Counted from the first letter of the stretch, positions 1 to 8,973 are shown. The stretch is DNA of 64,000 bases from Allobosea sp. WAO (GCF_001509835.1 NZ_JXTJ01000004.1:124001-188000); one strand, 5' to 3'. Numbers and translations are program-made. Notes: generated from the sequence alone by a model not told the origin.

Positions 1-1
1 C

Positions 2-1114
2 CCGGTTTCCGACAGGCTGGATCACCCCCGCATCACCGTCGCGCGCTATCCGGGCGAAGAGGTCTGGCAGGTCGGCAGCAAGATCGTGGCGGCCCGCCAG
101 GGCATCTGGAATGCAGCCGCCCATGATTTCCTGAGCGCCTTGCTGGCAGAGCAGCCGCGCCGCGAAACCCTCGTGCACCTGCATCAGTGGACCAAGGCTT
201 TCAGCCCGGCTGCGATCGCCGCGGCTGGCGCCAGCGGACTGCCGGTTGCCATCACCATGCACGACTACTTCTCCTTCTGCCCGACCGGCGCCTATTTCGA
301 CTTCAAGGCCGGCGCCGCCTGCCAGCAGAGCCCGATGTCTGTCGGCTGCATTACCGCCAACTGCGACCGGGCGTCCTATGTCCACAAGGTGGTGCGCGTC
401 GCCCGGCAATGGCGTTCAGACGAGGCGATGCGGAGCCTAACGGCACCACTTTTCATCCATGTCAGCGATTTCGCCCGGCGCTTCGCCGAACCCTTCCTGC
501 CGAAGCGGGCACGGCACGTCGTGGTGGAAAACATGATGGAGGCGCAGCGGCGGGCGCCTGCCGATGTGGCGTCCAACAAGCACGCGCTGTTTCTCGGCCG
601 TTTCACGCAGGAAAAGGCCGGAGATGTGCTGGCGCGCGCTGCGCTCATCGCCGACATGCCGGTGCGCTTCGTCGGCGAGGGGCCGCTTACCGGTGAGATC
701 GCCCGGATCAACCCGCGCGCGGATATACGCGGCTGGGTGTCGGCCGATCATGTCTTCGACGAGATCGCGCAGGCGCGCTGCCTGGTGCTGCCCTCGCTTT
801 GGTATGAGCCTGGACCTCTGGTGATCGCCGAAGCGCGTTCGCTGGGCGTGCCCGTCGTGCTGGCGCGCACCACCGGTCCGGCAAGCTGGATCGCGGATGG
901 CGAGGACGGAATCCTCGTCGAGGGCGGCGATGTCGATGGGCTGAGCGAGGCCTTGATGCGGATGCAGAGCGACGAGGTTGCGGCGCGCATGGGCGCAGCC
1001 GCCTATCGCCGCTACTGGGACGACCCGCTGACCACGGGGCGCCATGTCGAGCGCACGGTCGCGGCCTATCGCAACCTGCTGACAGTCGCCACAGATCAGG
1101 CCGCCAGCGCCTGA
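2..1114 (+). CDS. glycosyltransferase, GT4-type (5' partial)
   Basis: The frame is open to the left window edge, so the N-terminus is missing; about 370 residues are visible. The C-terminal half looks like a GT-B fold glycosyltransferase of family 4: a beta-strand/loop LFLGRFTQEK opens the donor-binding domain and an E-x7-E motif (EPGPLVIAE) lies in the usual place for nucleotide-sugar binding. The N-terminal acceptor half contains MHDYFSFCP, typical of these enzymes. Expected role is transfer of a sugar from a nucleotide-sugar to a surface polysaccharide or glycolipid. It converges on an FkbM methyltransferase with a 19-bp overlap of the 3' ends, consistent with the edge of a glycan locus. 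Donor and acceptor cannot be told from sequence. Confidence 0.85.
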   Translation, partial: PVSDRLDHPRITVARYPGEEVWQVGSKIVAARQGIWNAAAHDFLSALLAEQPRRETLVHLHQWTKAFSPAAIAAAGASGLPVAITMHDYFSFCPTGAYFDFKAGAACQQSPMSVGCITANCDRASYVHKVVRVARQWRSDEAMRSLTAPLFIHVSDFARRFAEPFLPKRARHVVVENMMEAQRRAPADVASNKHALFLGRFTQEKAGDVLARAALIADMPVRFVGEGPLTGEIARINPRADIRGWVSADHVFDEIAQARCLVLPSLWYEPGPLVIAEARSLGVPVVLARTTGPASWIADGEDGILVEGGDVDGLSEALMRMQSDEVAARMGAAAYRRYWDDPLTTGRHVERTVAAYRNLLTVATDQAASA

Positions 1115-2055
1115 TCCGCAATGATCGCAGCCCATTGCGATGATTGCTTCAGCGCGATCAGGTTGTAGCCCTTGGTGCGGTCGCGCTTGTGCGCGTCGAG
1201 TTCGCCCGCTTCCGAGATAGCGACGATGCCGTCGTCGAGCAGCAGATGGACCGCAAGGCCACGCTCTTCGAGGATGTGCCGGGTCAAGCCATGCGTCGGG
1301 TCGGAGCCGTGGTCTTCGTAGATCACCAGCGCGTCGCCGCGCAGCGCCTGCTCCATCCCAGCGAGTGCCTCGCGCTCGACACCTTCGACGTCGAGCTTGA
1401 CCACCAACCGTCGCCCCGTCCAGCCCTGCTCGGCGAGCAGGTCGTCGATCGAGATCGAGGTGACGCTTTCGCCGTTGGAAGCTTCGCCGTCGGACGCGAT
1501 GCCACGGGCTTCGTGTGCCTCCGCGTTGAGCCAGACCGCCACGCCCGAGCGATCGAGGATGGCACGATGGAATGCGGCGACCCTCTCGGCGTGCGGCGCG
1601 ACGTTTTGAGTCAGCAAGGCGAATGTCGGAGCTGAGGCCTCGATCGCGAGGACCGGCTTGCGGCCTCCGGTGCGAGAGGCGACGAACACCGACCAGTAGC
1701 CGATATTCGCACCGCAATCGACGAAGCCATAGTCGGCTCCGGCAAGCAGCCGCAGGAAGCGCGCCATTTCCGGCTCGTGATCATAGGATCGCAGCAGCAT
1801 CCGGTTCCAATAGGGATCGCTGGCGGGAAAGCTGATCTGAGCGTCCGGGCCGAGCCCGATCCGCGCGGTGCGTCCGGCCCAGGCCGTGTTGCCGACCAGC
1901 CGGCAGGCTTTGTAGAGGCCGCGTTGCATTAGGGGGCGCGAGAGTGCGCCATAGGCATCGAGTGCTCCGATGAGGGCGCGCTGGCGCCAGTCGCCGGCGA
2001 CCAGGCGCCCGGTGCTGCGGTCGATGGCGATGTCGGCATTGCCGGGGGCGGCCAT
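1096..2055 (-). CDS. FkbM family methyltransferase
   Basis: Protein of 319 aa. A class I SAM-binding motif (FVDCGANIGYWSVF) sits about one third in, and the family-typical KLDVEGVEREAL follows later. FkbM enzymes O-methylate hydroxyls on sugars or secondary metabolites; here a glycan substrate is inferred from the neighbouring glycosyltransferase. I chose ATG 2055 because a GGAG lies about 8 nt upstream on the minus strand; an upstream extension to 2139 would add 28 residues without family similarity. The 3' end overlaps that of the convergent glycosyltransferase. Confidence 0.85.
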   Translation of the reverse strand: MAAPGNADIAIDRSTGRLVAGDWRQRALIGALDAYGALSRPLMQRGLYKACRLVGNTAWAGRTARIGLGPDAQISFPASDPYWNRMLLRSYDHEPEMARFLRLLAGADYGFVDCGANIGYWSVFVASRTGGRKPVLAIEASAPTFALLTQNVAPHAERVAAFHRAILDRSGVAVWLNAEAHEARGIASDGEASNGESVTSISIDDLLAEQGWTGRRLVVKLDVEGVEREALAGMEQALRGDALVIYEDHGSDPTHGLTRHILEERGLAVHLLLDDGIVAISEAGELDAHKRDRTKGYNLIALKQSSQWAAIIADQALAA

Positions 2056-2156
2056 GGCGTGGCTCCGCTGAAAAGGGAGCCCAGCGTTAGCGGAAAGTCT
2101 TTGCCGGCCGGTAAAGGCGCCGACGGAAACTTGCCGCAACCGCTCCGCCGCAGCGC

Positions 2157-2184
2157 AAAAAACCGGGGCGTCGCCGCCCCGGTT
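2157..2184 (-). terminator. Rho-independent terminator of glnA
   Basis: Read on the minus strand, arms AACCGGGGCG and CGCCCCGGTT pair perfectly over 10 bp around a 4-nt loop and are followed by six T. It lies about 60 bp beyond the glnA stop codon and is in the right orientation to end the glnB-glnA transcript. Confidence 0.9.
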
Positions 2185-2242
2185 CGTAAGGTGGATCGCG
2201 AACAGGTCGCGATCGGGAGGAAATCCTTGGCTGAGCAGGCGC

Positions 2243-3652
2243 TCAGTAGGAGTAGTACATCGCGAACTCGACCGGGTGCGGCGTCATCTCATAACGCATC
2301 ACGTCCTGCATCTTGAGCTCGATATAGCTCTCGATGAAGTCGTCGTTGAAGACGCCGCCGGCCTTGAGGAAGGCGTTGTCCTTCTTCAGCGCGTCGAGCG
2401 CCTCGCGCAGCGAACCGCAGACGGTCGGGATCTTCTTCAGCTCGCGCGGCGGCAGGTCGTAGAGATCCTTGTCCATCGCCGGGCCGGGATCGATCTTGTT
2501 GATGATGCCGTCGAGGCCGGCCATCGTCAGCGCGGCGAAGGCGAGATAGGGGTTCGCCATCGGATCGGGGAAGCGGACCTCGACGCGCTTGGCCTTCGGC
2601 GAGGTCGTCCACGGAATACGGCAGGAGGCCGAGCGGTTGCGCGCCGAATAGGCGAGCAGCACCGGGGCTTCATAGCCCGGGACCAGGCGCTTGTAGGAGT
2701 TGGTCGAGGGGTTGGTGAAGGCGTTCAGGGCCTTGGCGTGCTTAATGATGCCGCCGATGTACCAGAGGCACTCCTGCGACAGGTCGGCGTACTTGTTGCC
2801 GGCCATGATCGGCTTGCCGTTCTTCCAGATCGACTGGTGGACGTGCATGCCCGAGCCGTTGTCGCCATAGACGGGCTTGGGCATGAAGGTCGCGGTCTTG
2901 CCGTAGCTCTGGGCGACGTTGTGGATGCAGTACTTGTAGACCTGCATCTGGTCGGCCATGTGCGTCAGCGTGTCGAACTTCAGGCCGAGCTCATGCTGGG
3001 CCGAGGCGACCTCGTGATGGTGCTTCTCGACCTTGGCGCCCATGGCGGCCATGGCAGCCAGCATCTCGCCGCGCATGTCCTGCGCCGAATCCTGCGGCGG
3101 AACCGGGAAATAGCCGCCCTTGGTGGCGATGCGGTGGCCGAGATTGCCGCCTTCGTACTCGGTCATGCCGTTGATCGGCAGCTCGACGTTGTCGAGCTTG
3201 AAGCCGGTATTGTACGGGTCGGCAGCGATCTTGACGTCGTCGAAGACGAAGAATTCGGCCTCGGGGCCGACATAGACGGTGTCGCCGATGCCGGTCGACT
3301 TGAGGTAGGCCTCGGCCTTCTTGGCGATACCGCGCGGGTCACGGCCATAGGGCTCGCCGGTGGCCGGCTCGAGCACGTCGCAGGTGATGACCATGGTCGA
3401 GGCCGAGAAGAACGGGTCGATGCAGGCCGTCGTCGGATCGGGCATCAGCAGCATGTCGGACTCGTTGATCGCCTTCCAGCCGGCGATCGAGGAGCCGTCG
3501 AACATCGTGCCCTCGGCGAAGATCTCTTCGTCGATCATGGAGATGTCGAAGGTGACGTGCTGCCACTTGCCGCGCGGGTCGGTGAAGCGGAAGTCGACGT
3601 ATTTGACGTCATTGTCCTTGATGGCCTTCAGCACATCCTTGGCGTTCTTCAT
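2243..3652 (-). CDS. glnA: glutamine synthetase type I
   Basis: ATP-dependent formation of glutamine from glutamate and ammonia; cytosolic dodecamer. With start ATG 3652 the product is 469 aa, the usual length for bacterial GSI-beta. The start is decided by an AGAGGA 9 nt upstream; the two in-frame starts further up leave too short a spacing. Visible signatures are the beta-Grasp N-domain ([14 protein letters not shown]), the catalytic segments [11 protein letters not shown] and [10 protein letters not shown], and DKDLYDLPP, whose Tyr is the adenylylation site targeted by GlnE. It follows glnB by 94 bp in the same direction and ends at a strong terminator, so the two probably form a glnBA operon under NtrC/sigma-54 control. 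Confidence 0.98.
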   Translation of the reverse strand: MKNAKDVLKAIKDNDVKYVDFRFTDPRGKWQHVTFDISMIDEEIFAEGTMFDGSSIAGWKAINESDMLLMPDPTTACIDPFFSASTMVITCDVLEPATGEPYGRDPRGIAKKAEAYLKSTGIGDTVYVGPEAEFFVFDDVKIAADPYNTGFKLDNVELPINGMTEYEGGNLGHRIATKGGYFPVPPQDSAQDMRGEMLAAMAAMGAKVEKHHHEVASAQHELGLKFDTLTHMADQMQVYKYCIHNVAQSYGKTATFMPKPVYGDNGSGMHVHQSIWKNGKPIMAGNKYADLSQECLWYIGGIIKHAKALNAFTNPSTNSYKRLVPGYEAPVLLAYSARNRSASCRIPWTTSPKAKRVEVRFPDPMANPYLAFAALTMAGLDGIINKIDPGPAMDKDLYDLPPRELKKIPTVCGSLREALDALKKDNAFLKAGGVFNDDFIESYIELKMQDVMRYEMTPHPVEFAMYYSY

Positions 3653-3746
3653 TTTCGGCATTCCTCTCGACTGCATTTCTCACGACCGGCGTCGTCCGCG
3701 GCTTCCTTGCCGCCGGTGCACGCCTGCCGGGTTCCGGAAAAATTCC

Positions 3747-4112
<366 letters not shown>

Positions 4113-4159
4113 TTACCGAATTCGCAGTCCAGGCCTGGTTCTCACCATGGCGACGGTCG

Positions 4160-4175
4160 AGCATCAACCGTGCCG
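4160..4175 (-). promoter_or_regulatory. candidate sigma-54 (-24/-12) promoter of glnBA
   Basis: On the minus strand the sequence reads cGGCACGgttgaTGCt. The -24 GG (4174-4173) and -12 GC (4162-4161) have the invariant 10-bp separation, and CACG after the GG matches the consensus. Only one of the two T of the -12 TTGC is changed. It would start transcription near 4149, giving a leader of about 65 nt before glnB. NtrC-dependent sigma-54 promoters before glnB are known in rhizobia and Azospirillum. Confidence 0.6.
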
Positions 4176-4282
4176 GGTCAACCAAGCCCCGCCTGCTTTG
4201 CTCATAGCATCGGCGCGGCCCGCTCGCCATGTCGGCACGCCCGCAAAAGCGCCCGTTCAGGCGGCAGAAAACAGGCTAAAAT

Positions 4283-4301
4283 TTGTGCATATGCTGCATA
4301 A
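4283..4301. promoter_or_regulatory. imperfect inverted repeat in glnB/nnr intergenic region
   Basis: TTGTGCATATGCTGCATAA is an AT-rich imperfect dyad (TTnTGCA-N5-TGCAnAA) about 120 bp upstream of the proposed sigma-54 promoter and about 60 bp before the divergent gene. The spacing is 4 bp too short for the standard NtrC box, so its binding protein is unknown. Confidence 0.3.
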
Positions 4302-4364
4302 TTGGACATTGTGGCTCAATGGGCCGTCCTTGTCCGTGTGCGATGGCTCATGGATGATCCGGCA

Positions 4365-5876
4365 ATGACCGAGCCTACGCCAGATTCACTCGCTTTGCTC
4401 AGCGTCGCCGAGATGGCGGCTGCGGACGAGGCGGCGATTGCCTCAGGGATCGCTGGCTTCACACTGATGGAGCGGGCTGGCCGGGCTGTGGCCGACGCGG
4501 TCTCGCGACGCGGCCGGCCGGGCGAGCGCGTGCTGGTGCTGTGCGGCCCCGGCAAGAACGGCGGGGACGGATTCGTCGCGGCGAATCTCCTCGCCGGACG
4601 CGGCTTTTCGGTCACGCTCGCGCTGGCGGGAGAGCGTGGGCGGCTTACCGGCGATGCTGGCCAGGCGGCTTCGGGCTGGCAGGGGTCCGTCCTGGCCATT
4701 GCGGAGGCTGCACCGGAAGAGCACGACATCGTCGTCGACGCCTTGTTCGGGGCAGGGCTCAACCGGCCTATCGAAGGCGCGGTTGCCGTGCTGGTCGAGC
4801 GCGTCAATGCCGGCGGTCGCCCGGTCGTCGCGGTCGACGTACCGAGCGGCGTCTCCGGCGACAGCGGCATGACGGGCGGCCCGACTATTAGGGCCGACGA
4901 GACCGTCACTTTCTTCCGCCTCAAGCCCGGGCACCTTCTCTATCCCGGCAGGGCGCTCTGCGGTGTCGTCACCCTCGCAGACATCGGGATCACCGCCGAG
5001 ATGGCCTTCGGCCCGGGCAAACCCGCAGCGATGACCTTCAGCAACGAGCCGGCGCTCTGGCAGGGACAGCTTCCACGGCACGAGGCGGGCACGCACAAAT
5101 ATCGGCGCGGTGCGGTGGCTGTCGCTGCCGGCGGACTTTCCGGAGTCGGTGCGCCGCGGCTGGGCGCACGGGCGGCGCTGCGGATCGGGGCGGGGCTGGC
5201 GACGATCATCTGCCGGCCGGAGGCGCTTGCGGCCCATGCCGGGCGTGGCCCGGACGCACTGATGCAGATGGCCGCGTCGGACGGTGCGGCTTTCGCGGCG
5301 GTGCTGGCGAAGCGAAAGCTGTCGGCGGTGCTCGCCGGGCCGGCACTTGGGCTCGACGACATGGCTGGGGAGGTGGTGACGGCGGCGCTGCGCTCGAATC
5401 TGCCGCTTGTGCTCGATGCCGACGCGTTGACTGTCCTGGCCGCCCGACCGGAGTTGCTGGTCGAACTCACCGGCCGGCGGCCGGCACCGACCGTGCTGAC
5501 GCCGCATGAAGGCGAATTTCTTCGTCTATTCGGCGATCGCCACCCTTACGCCTCCGGCGCATCACGCCTTGTCCGCGCGCGAGCGGCCGCGGCTGTGACC
5601 GCTTCAGTGGTTGTATTGAAGGGGCCGGATAGCGTGATCGCCGCCCCGGACGGTCGGGCGGCCATCAACGCGACGGGCTCGGCCGTGCTTGCGACGGCTG
5701 GCTCCGGCGATGTGCTCGGCGGCATCGTCGCCGGCCTGCTGGCGCAGGGCATGCCAGCTTTCGAGGCGGCCTGTGCAGCAGTCTGGCTGCATGGCAAGGC
5801 GGGAGAGGCACTCGGCCTCGGCTTGATCGCCGACGACCTGCCCGAGGCGCTGCCCGCGTTGCTGCGGTCGGTCTGA
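4365..5876 (+). CDS. nnr: bifunctional NAD(P)HX epimerase / ADP-dependent NAD(P)HX dehydratase
   Basis: Repairs hydrated NAD(P)H. The N-terminal YjeF_N domain (about residues 5-210) holds the epimerase signatures CGPGKNGGDGF and VDALFGAGLNRP. The C-terminal ribokinase-like domain has VLTPHEGEF and the anion-hole motif AGSGDVLGG, whose Asp is catalytic for dehydration. About 503 aa matches the family. Two in-frame ATGs (4350 and 4365) are possible; neither has a strong Shine-Dalgarno, and the domain boundary fits either. A TTG further up at 4302 is unlikely. In many rhizobia this gene sits beside glnB, as here, although it is transcribed divergently from it. Confidence 0.93.
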   Translation: MTEPTPDSLALLSVAEMAAADEAAIASGIAGFTLMERAGRAVADAVSRRGRPGERVLVLCGPGKNGGDGFVAANLLAGRGFSVTLALAGERGRLTGDAGQAASGWQGSVLAIAEAAPEEHDIVVDALFGAGLNRPIEGAVAVLVERVNAGGRPVVAVDVPSGVSGDSGMTGGPTIRADETVTFFRLKPGHLLYPGRALCGVVTLADIGITAEMAFGPGKPAAMTFSNEPALWQGQLPRHEAGTHKYRRGAVAVAAGGLSGVGAPRLGARAALRIGAGLATIICRPEALAAHAGRGPDALMQMAASDGAAFAAVLAKRKLSAVLAGPALGLDDMAGEVVTAALRSNLPLVLDADALTVLAARPELLVELTGRRPAPTVLTPHEGEFLRLFGDRHPYASGASRLVRARAAAAVTASVVVLKGPDSVIAAPDGRAAINATGSAVLATAGSGDVLGGIVAGLLAQGMPAFEAACAAVWLHGKAGEALGLGLIADDLPEALPALLRSV

Positions 5877-5891
5877 GGCCGAGGCATCGAC

Positions 5892-5922
5892 AAAAAAAAG
5901 CCCGCCTCCTTTCGGAGGCGGG
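5892..5922 (-). terminator. Rho-independent terminator of the PRC-barrel gene
   Basis: Minus-strand arms CCCGCCTCC and GGAGGCGGG form a perfect 9-bp stem with a GAAA loop, followed by eight T. It lies 25 bp beyond the stop at 5947. On the plus strand there is no T tract, so it does not clearly serve nnr. Confidence 0.9.
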
Positions 5923-5946
5923 CCGCATTTGCGGGCTGAGCAGGAC

Positions 5947-6498
5947 TCAGCGGGCGGCGTAGGTCACGGCCGGAGCGCTGGTGAGCTGCTCCTTGCTCAT
6001 GGTGATCTTGCCGTGGTCCGGATACATCTCCGGCGCGCGGGGCGTGGGAGCCGGCGCACTAACGACGCCACCACCGGTACCACCGGTCGGGGCCGGCGCT
6101 GCAGCCGCCATCGGCTGGTCGCTCCAGGTCACCTGGTCGAACGGGATTGCGACATCCTTCGAGCCGATGCCCAGGAATCCGCCGACTCCGACCGTGACCA
6201 GCTCGATCTTGCCGTTCTTGTCGAATACGACCTCGGTGACGTCGCCGACCTTCTTGTTGTCGGGGCCGTAGATGTCGACGCCCATCAGCTTCGAGGCGCG
6301 CCATTTGCCCTGGCCGGCCAGGTTGTTCTCCGGCGCCTTCGCCGTGTCGGCGGCAGGGGCGGGCATCGCCGGCGCAGTGGTCGCCGGCGCGGACGGCTGC
6401 GGGCTCGGGGGCGTGCTGGGAGACGTGGTCTGGGCGACCGCAGCTGCGGCAAGCATGACGCTACCGATCGCGGTCAATGCAACGTGACGCTTGAACAT
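5947..6498 (-). CDS. exported PRC-barrel domain protein
   Basis: 183 aa with a Sec signal peptide (MFKRHVALTAIG..., predicted cleavage after AVA), a Pro/Ala/Thr-rich linker of about 40 residues, then a PRC-barrel domain (KLMGVDIYGPDNKKVGDV... VTVGVGGFLGIGSKDVAIPF). PRC-barrels are small beta domains also found in RimM and photosynthetic reaction centre H; exported versions in Hyphomicrobiales are common but of unknown function. It has its own terminator, so it is probably a single-gene transcript. GGAGGA-like bases lie directly before the ATG. Confidence 0.85.
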   Translation of the reverse strand: MFKRHVALTAIGSVMLAAAAVAQTTSPSTPPSPQPSAPATTAPAMPAPAADTAKAPENNLAGQGKWRASKLMGVDIYGPDNKKVGDVTEVVFDKNGKIELVTVGVGGFLGIGSKDVAIPFDQVTWSDQPMAAAAPAPTGGTGGGVVSAPAPTPRAPEMYPDHGKITMSKEQLTSAPAVTYAAR

Positions 6499-6692
6499 CG
6501 TTTTCCTCCTGTCGGCTTCCGCATGATGCGGGATGCCTGAACAACGCCGACAGCAGGGTTTTGTTCACGCCGTCTTGAACAAGCGCTCTGAAAGAGGGGC
6601 AAAAGGGTTCATACTCAGCAATTCTTTGCGCTCAGTGCGGCTCGTTTAAGGGAAAAGCGCGAGGCTGGGCTTACGACTTGAAAGGCGACCGG

Positions 6693-6962
6693 ATGCACAG
6701 GAGCTTGATCATCGCTGCCCTTGCCGTCGGCGTCACGAGCGTGGTCTCGCCGGCGGAGGCGTTCTGGCCACGCACGCAGCTGCAGGCCTGTTCGGCGGTC
6801 GCGAACGAGGCCGATTTCCAGCGCTGGCGCTGCTGGGAACTGGATGGGCAGGTGCCGATGTTCTTCGGCGCGCCAGCAACCGATTTCTACCCTGGCCCAA
6901 CGGCGCGGGAATGGCGGCGACCATCGTCGCGCCCCGGGCCGATCGTCAGACGGTTGGGCTGA
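6693..6962 (+). CDS. small exported hypothetical protein (89 aa)
   Basis: I do not recognise the family. ATG 6693 is preceded at about 8 nt by AAAGG, and the first 23 residues form a clear signal peptide ending SPAEA. The mature part is only about 66 residues, contains two Cys (in LQACSAV and RWRCWEL) that could form a disulphide, is rich in Trp, Phe and Pro, and ends in a basic, Pro-rich tail. It lies alone between convergent/divergent small exported-protein genes. Reality rests on the signal peptide and ribosome site. Confidence 0.55.
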   Translation: MHRSLIIAALAVGVTSVVSPAEAFWPRTQLQACSAVANEADFQRWRCWELDGQVPMFFGAPATDFYPGPTAREWRRPSSRPGPIVRRLG

Positions 6963-7060
6963 TGGCCGCCCGCGCGCCAGGGCCCGAAGGCTGAGTAGGC
7001 AGGCCGGGCGCTCGCTTGCGCCGCCCGGCCCTTGAGCATGTGCTCGACCCGAGCCCCGCG

Positions 7061-7384
7061 TCAGCCCCAGACCCAATGACAGCGCTGCACACGGCGGCCC
7101 CAGCGATCGAAGTGAATGCGGCAGACGCGGCGGCGGCGAACATGGCGCCGATGGTAACGGTGCCGCCGGTTGCGGTGATGCCAATGCACCGAGTTGCGAT
7201 TCTGGGCGGACTCGATCGGAGTTCCGTCGGGCGCCGCCATGGTCGTGTCCAGGGCTGCCGCCTCGGGCAGCAGGGAGATGATTCCCTGCGCTGCGGGCGC
7301 CGCCTCGGCCTCGAGAGCGGCAAAGGTTCCGGTGCCGCCGGCGGCGAGCGCCAGCAGTCCGGTGATGAAAGATCGACGCTGCAT
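7061..7384 (-). CDS. Tat-exported His/Arg-rich small protein
   Basis: 107 aa from ATG 7384, which has GAGGAG 7 nt upstream. The N-terminus MQRRSFITGLLALAA is a twin-arginine signal. After a short acidic/neutral segment the last 40 residues are strongly basic with repeated His-Arg pairs (WHHRNRRHRYHRRHVRRRR), two Cys and a C-terminal CHWVWG. Similar Arg/His-rich secreted proteins occur in Hyphomicrobiales, sometimes labelled protamine-like, with no proven role. Metal, haem or polyanion binding would fit the composition but is speculation. Confidence 0.65.
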   Translation of the reverse strand: MQRRSFITGLLALAAGGTGTFAALEAEAAPAAQGIISLLPEAAALDTTMAAPDGTPIESAQNRNSVHWHHRNRRHRYHRRHVRRRRVCRIHFDRWGRRVQRCHWVWG

Positions 7385-7561
7385 GCTTGCTCCTCGGTCG
7401 TCGTCCCGTCGCCCCATGACGATCATGCATGCGGACGAGGGGAGGTCCAGCCGTGCCGACCTCACGGAAGGCGGGCAGGGGCCCTCATCTCCGGTTGGGT
7501 ATCACAGCCGGTGCCGCGTTGAAGGCCGGCAGCAAGTCCGTCCCGAAGTGGAGGAGGGTGC

Positions 7562-7684
7562 CTAGAGCCAGCAGAAAAGGAGCAAGGTGCCCGCGCCTGC
7601 GAGGTTGATCAGCGTCGTCAGCCAATGCGGCATGGCGGCGACCAGTTGCGCTTGAAAGCGCCATTCATATTCGCATCCCGGCAC
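7562..7684 (-). CDS. possible 40-aa single-pass membrane peptide
   Basis: GTG at 7684 has GGGGGA 7 nt upstream. The predicted product has a polar N-terminal half (residues 1-17) and a hydrophobic stretch from LTTLINLAGAGTLLLF to the C-terminus long enough to span a membrane. It could instead start at an internal ATG (7633). No homology is claimed; only the ribosome site and hydrophobicity support it. Confidence 0.3.
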   Translation of the reverse strand: MPGCEYEWRFQAQLVAAMPHWLTTLINLAGAGTLLLFCWL

Positions 7685-7906
7685 GTCAGATTCCCCCTTT
7701 TCGAGAGAAGTGCTGACTTTCGCGTGCCCGTGCGCCCCCCAAATGGGGGCTTTCATCGCAAATCAGTGTCGTTGGCTATGGGCGTGCGATGCGCCCCGCG
7801 GTCGTCGGCCTGAGCATCTCACGCCGATCGCTTGCGTTGAATCAAGTTCGGTTCCGTCTCGGGCCGCTAGCTTTGGGTTCAGGAAGTTCCCGAACAGGAT
7901 TTTGCT

Positions 7907-8146
7907 ATGTCCAACACACCGCACACCTTGGCCGAAGAGTTTCCGGGTCAGCAGGACGCGATCCACAGGCTGAAGGTGAAGGATCCCGATTTCGCGCAGC
8001 TTCTGGCTCGCTATGACGAGGTGAACGATCAGGTCCACCTGGCGGAGACGAACATCGCTCCCGTCGGGGAGCTCGCCGAAACCGAGCTGCGCAAGGAACG
8101 CCTTCGGATCAAGGACGCCATCAGCCAGGCGCTGTCCAGAAGTTGA
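7907..8146 (+). CDS. YdcH family protein (DUF465)
   Basis: 79 aa, the normal length. The family pattern of a coiled-coil hairpin is visible: FAQLLARYDEVNDQVHLAE followed by ELRKERLRIKDAI. These small cytosolic proteins are widespread in Proteobacteria with unclear function. The gene stands 65 bp upstream of the next one in the same direction, which may be co-transcribed and has the terminator. Confidence 0.9.
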   Translation: MSNTPHTLAEEFPGQQDAIHRLKVKDPDFAQLLARYDEVNDQVHLAETNIAPVGELAETELRKERLRIKDAISQALSRS

Positions 8147-8211
8147 GCCGACGGCTCGCCGCAGGCCGGCCCGACCGGGCCGCTCGGACCTCAGAGAAAG
8201 GATGATTTCCG

Positions 8212-8589
8212 ATGAGCACACTGCCGCGCAGTTTCAGGCATGTCCGGCTCGTGCTGGCTCGCGAAAAGGGCGCGCCTCAGGGCGACAGCCACAATGGCTA
8301 CGACCTCCTGGCTCCGCTCGATGAGGAGAATCGGCTCGATCCGGCCGAATGGAAAGCCAACCGTGCAGCCTGCCGCGTTCGTCGCTTCCAGCCGGGACAG
8401 GCCGACATGATCGGCCTCCTGCGTCGCAAGCCCGGCGGAAGCTGGTTCATCGACTATAAGGACGGGGACGACGACGACGAAGCCGGCTATCGCCTGGGCG
8501 AGGAACGCTTCGTCGCCGGCGAGTATGTCTCGATTCACGATGGCGACCAGATGCACACCTATCAGGTGCTCTCGGTCAATCGCCCCTGA
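8212..8589 (+). CDS. conserved hypothetical protein (125 aa)
   Basis: Soluble protein without signal peptide or membrane segment. It starts with a basic strand (RHVRLVLAREKG), has an Asp-rich loop (YKDGDDDDEAGYR) near residue 85, and ends in a beta-rich segment (GEYVSIHDGDQMHTYQVLSV). The look is that of a small beta protein conserved in Hyphomicrobiales, but I cannot assign a function. A Shine-Dalgarno AGAAAGGA precedes the ATG. It follows the YdcH gene and is closed by a strong terminator. Confidence 0.8.
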   Translation: MSTLPRSFRHVRLVLAREKGAPQGDSHNGYDLLAPLDEENRLDPAEWKANRAACRVRRFQPGQADMIGLLRRKPGGSWFIDYKDGDDDDEAGYRLGEERFVAGEYVSIHDGDQMHTYQVLSVNRP

Positions 8590-8595
8590 TGCTGC

Positions 8596-8633
8596 GAGCT
8601 CGCTCCCCCCAAGGGGGAGCGAGCTCGTTCTTT
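8596..8633 (+). terminator. strong Rho-independent terminator
   Basis: Perfect 14-bp stem (GAGCTCGCTCCCCC pairs with GGGGGAGCGAGCTC) with a CAA loop, followed by GTTCTTTC. It begins 7 bp after the stop of the 125-aa gene. The remaining roughly 265 bp up to the tRNA gene at 8899 show no further gene or clear site. Confidence 0.85.
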
Positions 8634-8898
8634 CGCCGATTTTCCGTCGAGCGCGATGACCGGTCCGGCTCGGGCCGGGCGGTCGCATGCGACGGTTCGA
8701 CCAAGGCGGCGCCGGCCGCGACGCCGCCAGTCCGAGGCGGACGATCGGCCGCTTACGCGCAGGTTCTGTATTGGGGCGGTGCTGGCAGGAACGTCCTCTG
8801 ACGGGTCGTTGGAAGCCAGGCCGGTCATTCCGGCTGCGCAATCTTGCCTTGAAACCCTGGTCTGGCGACCTAAGTCCCGACAATAACGGCCTAGGCCG

Positions 8899-8973
8899 TG
8901 GTGAGCGGGGAGGGGATCGAACCCTCGACCACATGATTAAAAGTCACGTGCTCTACCACTGAGCTACCCGCCC
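8899..8973 (-). tRNA. tRNA-Lys (anticodon TTT)
   Basis: Minus-strand cloverleaf: acceptor GGGCGGG pairs with CCCGCTC (one G-T pair), D-arm AGCTCAGTGGTAGAGC, anticodon loop CTTTTAA with anticodon TTT, T-arm GAGGGTTCGATCCCCTC, discriminator A and an encoded CCA (8901-8899). All canonical bases are present. Confidence 0.97.

Noticed and set aside
4283..4301. Inverted repeat as a true NtrC box
   Set aside because: Half-site spacing is 4 bp too short for TGCACC-N5-GGTGCA; kept only as an unassigned dyad.
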